Assembly: GCA_003445035.1 (NCBI GenBank)
Contig: DLVV01000088.1
Location: 1 to 9,002, forward strand
Reading direction: 5' to 3'
Source: Planctomycetaceae bacterium
GTDB lineage: Bacteria; Planctomycetota; Planctomycetia; Planctomycetales; Planctomycetaceae
DNA: 9,002 nt
Below are positions 1 through 7,433 of the stretch, one piece after another. The notes below the pieces were generated by a model that was not told the origin of the DNA, searched no databases, and saw nothing but the letters and a program-made list of their open reading frames with translations. The position numbers and the translations under genes were made by a program. Positions within the stretch are counted from its first letter, which is position 1; each line of letters begins with the position of its first letter.

Positions 1-1251
1 GGCCGCCTGGACCCGGTAGATCCTGCCGTTGCTTCGGTCCCACTTCGCATCGGGATCGGGATGTGCCGTCCGGCGATCGTGGAAGTCGGCGACGTAGACG
101 GCCCCAGCGGGTCCGTAGCACAGGTCGGTCGGACCAAACCACGTGTCGTTGGAATTCAACCAGAAACCATGAGGCTTGACGGACACGGTGCTGGCCGTGG
201 ACTGCACACTCCAGGAACTGCCGGTGTGACCCAGGAAGTTGCCGCAGAGAAACCGACCTCGGAATGCTGTCGGCAGGGTGTGACCGCGGTAGATCGTCCC
301 ACCGGTTGTCGGACCACCGGCCAGGCCACCCCGGAACACCGGCTGAAAATGACCGTACGTGTAAAGGTGATGCAGCGGGCCGTGCTTGGCAAAGCTCTTG
401 GCAAAATAGCCCCCCTGCACCGCGTGCAGGAACAGGCCACCGTTAGAACTGTAGAACAGCCGACCGACCTCATCGAAGGTGAGCCCGTAGAGGTTGCCGC
501 CGCCCTCGCAGAACAACTCGAACCGATCCGTCGGAGGGTGATACCTCCAGCACCCCTGCTGGAACTCGATCCCACGGATGCGGCAGGTCGTCGTGCTGCC
601 GTTGACCCCGTACAACCAGCCTCCCGGTCCCCACGTCAGGTGGTTGGCCAGCGACTGGGCGTCCTCCATGCCGAACCCCTTGAGCAACACGCGAGGTGGA
701 CCGTCGGGGACATCGTCCCGATTGCGGTCGGCGTAGAAGAGCAGGTAAGGAACCTGCAGGACGTAGACACCTCCGTGCCCGAAGGCGAGCCCGGTGGCGA
801 GGTTCAGCCCATCGACAAAGTCCCTGGCCCGGTCGGCCCGGCCGTCGCCGTCGGTGTCCTCGAAAATCGTGATCCGGTCGGCTCCACGCGGCCCCTTCGG
901 CGGCGGCTCGGGAACGCGGTCGTAGACCGTGCGTGACCAGCGATCGACCTTCACCCGCTTCAGTCCCGCGGGGTTGGGGTACTGCAGGTACTGGATCGTC
1001 CACAGCCGACCGCGGTCGTCGCACTTGACCAAAATCGGCTGACGAACCATCGGCTCGCCGGCGAACAACCGAACCTCGAGACCGTTGGCCAGGGTCATCT
1101 TGCCGGCAGCCGATTCGAGCGGATGCCCCTGTGCCATCGCGGTCCCGGCAGCCAACTGGACCAGCACCGACGCGGCGAGTACCAGCAAGAACCGGCGAAC
1201 GCGGATGCGTCCCCACTGGCCAGATCCGGTTTCGGTATGAACTCCGCTCAT
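1..1251 (-). CDS. PVC-type putative membrane-bound dehydrogenase (DUF7133 / Pirellula-Verrucomicrobium N-terminal domain), 3' end cut by window
   Basis: The frame is open from the ATG at 1251 to the window edge (417 residues, no stop), so the C-terminus is missing. Residues 1-40 form a Sec-type signal peptide: an Arg-rich n-region (RIRVRR, 15-20), a hydrophobic core (FLLVLAASVLVQLAAG) and an AMA|Q cleavage site after residue 40. The mature part is a glucose/sorbosone-dehydrogenase-like beta-propeller of the kind found almost only in Planctomycetes and Verrucomicrobia. Visible signs are LWTIQYLQYPNP (83-94), an acidic Ca-binding-like loop DTDGDGRAD (132-140), LTWGPGGWLYG (205-215) and VADFHDRRTAHPDPDAKWD (387-405) before NGRIYRV. 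Family members usually continue with HEAT-like repeats and a haem-binding CxxCH domain; neither is visible here. The true substrate of the family is not established. The start is the first standard start codon after an in-frame TGA at 1285-1287. No convincing Shine-Dalgarno precedes it. It is transcribed divergently from the Gfo/Idh-like gene. Confidence 0.93.
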   Translation of the reverse strand, partial: MSGVHTETGSGQWGRIRVRRFLLVLAASVLVQLAAGTAMAQGHPLESAAGKMTLANGLEVRLFAGEPMVRQPILVKCDDRGRLWTIQYLQYPNPAGLKRVKVDRWSRTVYDRVPEPPPKGPRGADRITIFEDTDGDGRADRARDFVDGLNLATGLAFGHGGVYVLQVPYLLFYADRNRDDVPDGPPRVLLKGFGMEDAQSLANHLTWGPGGWLYGVNGSTTTCRIRGIEFQQGCWRYHPPTDRFELFCEGGGNLYGLTFDEVGRLFYSSNGGLFLHAVQGGYFAKSFAKHGPLHHLYTYGHFQPVFRGGLAGGPTTGGTIYRGHTLPTAFRGRFLCGNFLGHTGSSWSVQSTASTVSVKPHGFWLNSNDTWFGPTDLCYGPAGAVYVADFHDRRTAHPDPDAKWDRSNGRIYRVQAA

Positions 1252-1357
1252 GACTTGGCATTCTGACTCGACCAGCAGTCGTTCTCAACTGGGTCGCAGA
1301 CGGAATCAACTCGGGCAATAATCATACCGGTCCCGTTTACCGCACGGAGTCTCCATC
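1252..1357. promoter_or_regulatory. Divergent intergenic region, probable promoters for both flanking genes
   Basis: This 106-bp gap separates the start codons of two divergent genes, so promoters for both are expected here or overlapping the gene starts. On the minus strand, TATGAT (1321-1326) resembles a bacterial -10 box pointing toward the dehydrogenase gene, but no good -35 element lies 16-18 bases upstream of it. I see no clear sigma-70 pair for the plus strand, no sigma-54 site and no convincing inverted-repeat operator. The promoter role is inferred from gene layout. Confidence 0.35.
1346..1349 (+). promoter_or_regulatory. Ribosome binding site for the Gfo/Idh-like gene
   Basis: GGAG lies 8 bases upstream of the GTG at 1358. 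This spacing supports the GTG as the real start codon. Confidence 0.6.
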
Positions 1358-2839
1358 GTGGCATCACCTCGCACCGGATCGCTGTCAATCGTCGCTGCGA
1401 CCACCTGCCTGGTGGCCGTGACATTCGTTCTCGGCAGCGGCCGATCCCCGAATCCAACACCCCCAACCGTTCGCAACGACTCGACGAGTCCCCCCATGCC
1501 CGAAGACAGTCGCGCTTTGCCCACCGACGACCAGCCCGACAACCTGTCCTCGACCGAACCGGTCGGGGCCGAGAAACCGATTCGCGTGGCCGCCATCGCC
1601 ACGACGTATTTCCCCGGCAGCCACGCCGACGTGATTGTCGGCAAGTTTCTCCGTGGCTTCCCCACCGATGACGGCCTGCTGGCCCCGCGGACCAGGGTCG
1701 TCTCGCTCTACCTCGACCAGGTTCACCAGAACGACATCGGACTGCAGGTGGCCCACAAGTTCGACGTCCCCGTCTTCGAGAGCATTCGCGGTGCGCTGAC
1801 ACTGGGCGGCAGCGACCTGGCCGTCGATGCCGTACTGCTGATCGGCGAGCACGGCGACTATTCGATCTCGCCGCTGGGCCAGGAGATGACACCCAGGCGT
1901 TATTTCTTCGACCAGATCTCGGCCACGATCATCGCCTCCGGTCGATCCGTCCCCATTTACAACGACAAGCACCTGTCCTACCGCTGGGCTGATGCGCAGT
2001 ACATGTACGAGACCGCCCGGAAGCACAGGATTCCGTTCTGGGCCGCCTCGGCCATGCCAGTCGTCTGGCGCAAGCCCAACTTCGAGCACACCCTCGGGGA
2101 ACCGATCGACCACGCCCTGGTCATCGGATTTCACATGGTCGAACGATACGGGTACCACGCCCTGGAGATCCTGCAGTCCCAGGTCGAACGCCGAAAAGGC
2201 GGTGAGACCGGCGTCCGCAGTGTGCAGTGCCTCTCCGACGACGAGGTCTGGAAAGCGGCCGAGTCGGGACGCTGGTCGATGGAGTTGGCCAACGCGGCGA
2301 TCAAGCGGGTCGAGGGCGGCCCGGGCCGAGTCGATCCAAAAAAGGTCGACGATCCCCACGTGTTCCTGGTCGAGTACACCGACGGGCTGACGGCAACCGT
2401 ACTGATGCTCGGTGACGGCTTCGTTAAGAAGTTCGCCTACGCCGAAACACGGGGCAAGACAACCGAGTCTCTCGAATACCACACCGACAGCGGGCCAACT
2501 CACGCCGCCTTCGGGTACCTCGGCCGAAACATCGAGAACTTCCTGATCACCGGCCAGGCACCCAATCCCGTCGAGCGAACCTACCTGGTCACCGGGATGA
2601 TCGAATCCCTGATGATCTCGCGAGCCAACCGGGGAAAACGGATCGAAACGCCCCACCTGGAATCGATCCGCTACAAGCCCGCCGGTGACGCACTGCGACC
2701 GTCGGGGCCAAGGCCCTCGGGTGCCAGCATCGGCGAGTGGACCGAGGTCGAGCCGGGGAAGACGCCGCGAGCGACGTCGATCCCGGTCGGCCGCGACGGC
2801 ACCACCCGCGGGCGGCAACCGAAGACGAAATCCCAGTAG
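1358..2839 (+). CDS. Exported or membrane-anchored Gfo/Idh/MocA-like protein (planctomycete-type, function unknown)
   Basis: This 493-residue protein starts at GTG with a well-placed GGAG. Residues 11-27 are hydrophobic (IVAATTCLVAVTFVLG) and act as a signal peptide or an N-terminal anchor. A Ser/Thr/Pro-rich linker follows (about 28-75). From about 75 it resembles a Gfo/Idh/MocA oxidoreductase Rossmann domain: RVAAIATTYFPGSHADVIV (76-94), a strand RVVSLYLDQ (113-121), AHKFDVPVFESI (132-143), AVDAVLLIGEHGDY (155-168) and NDKHLSY (202-208), which sits where the family's EKP-type motif is expected. The C-terminal half ends with ERTYLVTGMIESLMISRAN (406-424), like the closing helix of Gfo/Idh proteins. 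The last 50 residues are polar and probably disordered. The glycine-rich GxGxxG nucleotide loop is not evident, so NAD(P) binding is doubtful. Homologues of this type are usually annotated as hypothetical. It converges on the PQQ-propeller gene, with 15 bp between stops. The CDS is secure; the function is not. Confidence 0.9.
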   Translation: MASPRTGSLSIVAATTCLVAVTFVLGSGRSPNPTPPTVRNDSTSPPMPEDSRALPTDDQPDNLSSTEPVGAEKPIRVAAIATTYFPGSHADVIVGKFLRGFPTDDGLLAPRTRVVSLYLDQVHQNDIGLQVAHKFDVPVFESIRGALTLGGSDLAVDAVLLIGEHGDYSISPLGQEMTPRRYFFDQISATIIASGRSVPIYNDKHLSYRWADAQYMYETARKHRIPFWAASAMPVVWRKPNFEHTLGEPIDHALVIGFHMVERYGYHALEILQSQVERRKGGETGVRSVQCLSDDEVWKAAESGRWSMELANAAIKRVEGGPGRVDPKKVDDPHVFLVEYTDGLTATVLMLGDGFVKKFAYAETRGKTTESLEYHTDSGPTHAAFGYLGRNIENFLITGQAPNPVERTYLVTGMIESLMISRANRGKRIETPHLESIRYKPAGDALRPSGPRPSGASIGEWTEVEPGKTPRATSIPVGRDGTTRGRQPKTKSQ

Positions 2840-2854
2840 CCTCCGTCGCCGGCT

Positions 2855-4390
<1,536 letters not shown>

Positions 4391-4508
4391 TGTCATCGAC
4401 CCCTGAGCAAGACCATTGTGATCCGGCCCCCACCGGCTGCCATCTGTCCTCTATCCTGACCAACCCGGCTCGCCCATCCAAGCTCGAACCTCTTCGGTCG
4501 GCAGAAAC
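4391..4508 (-). promoter_or_regulatory. Intergenic gap before the PQQ-propeller gene; possible internal promoter
   Basis: This 118-bp gap is larger than the 25- and 44-bp gaps in the rest of the cluster. It holds the ribosome binding site AGGGG (4400-4404) for the PQQ-propeller gene. I see only a weak short hairpin (CCGG, 6-base loop, CCGG, near 4433-4446) without a T-run, and no convincing -35/-10 pair. A separate promoter here is a guess based on the spacing. Confidence 0.25.
4400..4404 (-). promoter_or_regulatory. Ribosome binding site that decides the PQQ-propeller start
   Basis: AGGGG on the minus strand lies 9 bases before the ATG at 4390 but only 3 bases before the in-frame ATG at 4396. 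This favours the downstream ATG. Confidence 0.55.
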
Positions 4509-5798
4509 TTACGCCCAGAACACGTCGTTGCTGAGGATGTCGGTGTTCCCCTTGCCCCGGGTTCCGGCGGTGAAGATCACGCCCGGCCGACCGTTGACCT
4601 GGTGGTGGCCGGTCGCTCGCTCGAGGTTGGCCAGCCATTTCTTGGCCTGCTTCACTCCCGCCGCAGGACGCTCGACCTCGATCGTCCGGCCCAGGTCCTT
4701 CGACGAGATCAGCGCGACGTCGTTTTTGCCTTCGGTCGCCATCGCGGCCAGCACGTACATCGTGCCCTGCCTGTTGATCGAAACCTCCGCAGCCGGGCCG
4801 ATCCTCCACTCGGGCCATTTCTCGGAAAGGGCCGAGGCCAACCCGTGCCGATGCCAGCCCGACTTGCCGTCGGGTGTCGCCAGGATCATCTCGGCCCCCG
4901 GATTGTTCGAAGACGAGTAGAGTACGACCGGCCGACCGTCACCGGTAACTGAGATCGTGCCGCACTTGTGACTCGACTTTCCTTCGACACGACCACCCGA
5001 AGCGATCACGTCGATCGTCTCGGCGGAAACCGGCTGTGCAAGCGGCCGACCGTTTCGGCCTCGCCACGTCTTGCCGAAATCGTCGCTGTACATGTAGCCG
5101 ACCACCTCAACCGAGCCACCGTTCTCGTAGATTCGCACCGACAGGTGCAGCCGCTTGTGATCGGGTCCCCACGCCAGGGCCTCCTGGAAATGGCTGTACC
5201 CGACGGCACGGGACCGCAGGATCGTGCCAACCATCTCCCAGTCCTTGCCGACCGGCTTCTTCCACATCTCCACCGTCCAGGGCATCTTGCCGTGGCTGCG
5301 ACGGGCCGTCATGTACAGCGTGTCGTCGGCACCACAGACCAGCGTGGGGTAGGTCAGCTTTCGACCGAACTCCACCTCGTCACTCCACGCCGACGCATCG
5401 TTGGGTTTCAGCGACGCACGATACCGGAACGGATGATGATGCGGAAAATAGACCACGTGCAGGTGGCCACGACTGTCGACGGTCAGGGATGGCCCACCGT
5501 GATTGTCGTGAGCCGGGCCGACGGTCCATGTCTTCGACCACTGGCCGCTCTTACGGTCGAGTGTCCGGATGCGCACCCGGAATCCGCCCTTGACCGAATC
5601 GAGCCATGTGACATGAGACTTCTGACCGACGGTGACAATCTTGTTCGCCTCGGCATAGGCCGTCGCTCGACCACTGCCATTTCGCGACAGGAGAGTCGTC
5701 GCGTGGACCTTCTTCGGTGCCGCCGACAACGCGGCATCGGCCAGCGACAGCGTTCCACCGGCCAGGACGGCCAGGGCATCTCGTCGGTTCATCATCAT
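4509..5798 (-). CDS. BNR-4 repeat beta-propeller protein with Tat-like leader (polysaccharide-lyase/sialidase-like)
   Basis: This 429-residue protein starts at the ATG at 5798, 7 bases after AGGAG (5806-5810). A longer in-frame reading to 5933 would run into the preceding gene and lacks this site. The leader MMMNRRDALAVLAGGTLSLA has a twin-arginine-like NRRDAL motif and a hydrophobic stretch, and ends near LSAAPKK, so export by Tat is likely. The body is a BNR-4-type propeller: HDNHGGPSLTVDSRGHLHVV (97-116), then FPHHHPFRYRAS (118-129), LTYPTLVCGADDTLYM (148-163), SHFQEALAWGPDHKRLHLSV (202-221) and an Asp-box SDDFGKTW (238-245). Known ulvan lyases of families PL24/PL25 share this fold and a similar His-rich signature, so a lyase or related hydrolase role is possible but unproven. 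It sits 44 bp downstream of the GH32/43-like gene and probably shares its transcript. Confidence 0.93.
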   Translation of the reverse strand: MMMNRRDALAVLAGGTLSLADAALSAAPKKVHATTLLSRNGSGRATAYAEANKIVTVGQKSHVTWLDSVKGGFRVRIRTLDRKSGQWSKTWTVGPAHDNHGGPSLTVDSRGHLHVVYFPHHHPFRYRASLKPNDASAWSDEVEFGRKLTYPTLVCGADDTLYMTARRSHGKMPWTVEMWKKPVGKDWEMVGTILRSRAVGYSHFQEALAWGPDHKRLHLSVRIYENGGSVEVVGYMYSDDFGKTWRGRNGRPLAQPVSAETIDVIASGGRVEGKSSHKCGTISVTGDGRPVVLYSSSNNPGAEMILATPDGKSGWHRHGLASALSEKWPEWRIGPAAEVSINRQGTMYVLAAMATEGKNDVALISSKDLGRTIEVERPAAGVKQAKKWLANLERATGHHQVNGRPGVIFTAGTRGKGNTDILSNDVFWA

Positions 5799-5805
5799 CG
5801 CTGAT

Positions 5806-5810
5806 CTCCT
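5806..5810 (-). promoter_or_regulatory. Ribosome binding site that decides the BNR-4 start
   Basis: AGGAG on the minus strand, within GAGGAGA, lies 7 bases before the ATG at 5798. It supports translation from the triple-Met start rather than from the upstream in-frame Met at 5933. Confidence 0.65.
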
Positions 5811-5842
5811 CAACGTCTCTCGCTGGAAACAACCCGGCGAAC

Positions 5843-7408
5843 TCATTCGACACCAAACCCGTAAACAAAACACCGTTTCAGCAGAAACCGGACGCGCGAT
5901 GCGGTCTTCGGTGCCTGCTTGCCACCCTGCCAACGCAATGCCACCCGGTGGTGATCACCCTGCACGGGCTGGCAGTCCTTGGCCGAGAACCCTTTCACGA
6001 CGCGGCCTCCGCCGTCGAGCAACTCGGCCCTCAGGCTACCACCCTTCCGGGTCACGACATTGACCAGCAGTTGGCGGTCGGCCAGCTCACGGACCACGGT
6101 GGTCGCGGTGCCGACGTAGGGGCCTCCGATCGCCGGAGCCAGTGCCCACAATCGGCCGGAACTCCATGTCGCCCGGCACAGCGCCCCGAAATTCGGCAAC
6201 GAGCTGGACTGGCGGCTGAGCCGTTCGCCGCGAGCCTTGAGCCGTCGAGGTCCGGACTTGTCGGTGTTGAACAGGTCCCCGTGCAGGCTCTCGTTGCCGC
6301 TGTAATAGACATGCAACCGGTCGCCATCGGGAACCGGCTGACGCATCGGCCAGATCATGCCGCCGCCGTACTCGCCCAGGGGCGGATTCGGCAGCGCCGC
6401 ACGGCGGTCGGGTCGCCACCAGTTGATCCCGTCGCGCGACGCAGCCCACTGCAGATCGATCCGCTGCGTGTGATTGTGATAGACCGTCAGGGTGGCCACG
6501 TATCCACCAGGCACCTTCAACGGGCACAGTTCCATGAACTGCGTGTCTCCCGGATCCCGCCAGTCGGGAGTCATCACCAGCCGGGTGGGATCGCTCCAGC
6601 GAAGACCGTCGGGACTGGTCCGTCGACCGATCAGGCGGACACCGCCGTCGGCGATGTCAAAGGGAGTCACCCCGCCGGGAAACGCCGGAAGCTCGGTCTT
6701 GTGGAACGACACGTAGGAGCCGTCCTCCTGGCGATAAATGAAACAGCTGTCCGACGTATTGAGATCAATCGGCCCCACGGTGGGTTCCCAGCTGATGCCG
6801 TCGCGGGAACGGAAGCGATACAGGCCGTAGGGGTGCTTTTTAGCTCCCTCCGGAAGCGGCAGCCCCTTGACCCGTCCACTGGCCCCCGGGTAGCCCGGGT
6901 ACCGGAATACGAACATCTCGTAGGGGAACTTCCGCCTGGGATCGATGTTGACCGAGGCGTACGAGCACCAGAGTTCCATGATCAGGTTCGTCTTCGCGTG
7001 GCCTTCCCACGGAATCAGCCCGAGCCGCGGCCGACGCCATCGCACCCCGTCGTCGCTCTCGAGATAGGTCAACCAGCGATCGTGACGCCAGGTTCCCGGC
7101 CCGAAACGCCGCGACAGCGGCGTAGAGATCTGCCAGGCCTTGAAGCGGCCGTCGATCGGGTCCTTCAGGACGGTTCCGTGGCTGAAGACACCACCGGCAT
7201 CCCAGGGCATTTCCGGCTCGAGCAGCGGGTTGGCCTTGTCCGGGCGACCCTGCTCGATCCGCCAGGCCACCAGTTCCATGTCGCTGAAGTCGCTGGCCAT
7301 CAGGAACGGCAACGGCTCGGCCGCCTCGGACGGACCGGCCTCCGTCACCAGGACACAGAGTGCCGGGAGGATCAACGAGAGCAAAAAACATCGACGGACA
7401 CGTGTCAT
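5843..7408 (-). CDS. Exported GH32/43-like five-bladed beta-propeller protein (putative glycosidase)
   Basis: This 521-residue protein starts at the ATG at 7408, 9 bases after GGAG (7418-7421). The signal peptide has a TRVRR n-region and a hydrophobic core (CFLLSLILPALCVLV), with cleavage likely near EAAEP (28-32). NPLLEPEMPWDAGGVFSHGT (60-79) followed by VLKDPIDGRFKAWQ resembles the first blade of GH32/43-like enzymes. Four Asp-box-like S-x-D-G-x-x-W motifs mark successive blades: SDDGVRW (118-124), SRDGISW (201-207), SPDGLRW (265-271) and SRDGINW (324-330). A C-terminal beta-sandwich-like domain begins around residue 440, with LLVNVVTRKGGSLRAELLDG (447-466), FSAKDCQPVQGDH (474-486) and VALRWQG. 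This tail recurs in planctomycete and verrucomicrobial glycosidase-like proteins. The catalytic acids cannot be assigned with confidence and the substrate is unknown. It follows the esterase gene by 25 bp and precedes the BNR-4 gene by 44 bp, so it is probably in the same operon. Confidence 0.92.
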   Translation of the reverse strand: MTRVRRCFLLSLILPALCVLVTEAGPSEAAEPLPFLMASDFSDMELVAWRIEQGRPDKANPLLEPEMPWDAGGVFSHGTVLKDPIDGRFKAWQISTPLSRRFGPGTWRHDRWLTYLESDDGVRWRRPRLGLIPWEGHAKTNLIMELWCSYASVNIDPRRKFPYEMFVFRYPGYPGASGRVKGLPLPEGAKKHPYGLYRFRSRDGISWEPTVGPIDLNTSDSCFIYRQEDGSYVSFHKTELPAFPGGVTPFDIADGGVRLIGRRTSPDGLRWSDPTRLVMTPDWRDPGDTQFMELCPLKVPGGYVATLTVYHNHTQRIDLQWAASRDGINWWRPDRRAALPNPPLGEYGGGMIWPMRQPVPDGDRLHVYYSGNESLHGDLFNTDKSGPRRLKARGERLSRQSSSLPNFGALCRATWSSGRLWALAPAIGGPYVGTATTVVRELADRQLLVNVVTRKGGSLRAELLDGGGRVVKGFSAKDCQPVQGDHHRVALRWQGGKQAPKTASRVRFLLKRCFVYGFGVE

Positions 7409-7417
7409 CTCTGTGTT

Positions 7418-7421
7418 CTCC
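7418..7421 (-). promoter_or_regulatory. Ribosome binding site for the GH32/43-like gene
   Basis: GGAG on the minus strand lies 9 bases before the ATG at 7408, inside the 25-bp gap after the esterase stop codon. Confidence 0.55.
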
Positions 7422-7433
7422 GGGCAGACACCG

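Noticed and set aside
61..936. 291-codon plus-strand open frame antisense to the dehydrogenase
   Set aside because: It has no domain motifs and lies wholly opposite a recognised family protein.
470..1318. 282-codon minus-strand open frame overlapping the dehydrogenase gene
   Set aside because: The adjacent minus-strand frame from 1251 gives the recognisable signal peptide and dehydrogenase domain. The 282-codon frame gives Arg/Gly/Pro-rich sequence without motifs.
2791..2811. Hairpin CCGCG...CGCGG near the end of the Gfo/Idh-like gene as a terminator
   Set aside because: The stem is only 5 bp with an 11-base loop, no T-run follows, and it lies within coding sequence. Such pairings are frequent by chance in GC-rich DNA.
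1385..2818. 477-codon minus-strand open frame antisense to the Gfo/Idh-like gene
   Set aside because: The plus-strand frame has a leader, a ribosome binding site and family motifs. The antisense translation is Gly/Asp/Val/Arg-rich with no domain signal, so it is a shadow.
5799..5933. 45-residue N-terminal extension of the BNR-4 protein from the Met at 5933
   Set aside because: It would overlap the end of the preceding gene and bury the twin-arginine leader, and it ignores the well-spaced AGGAG before 5798.
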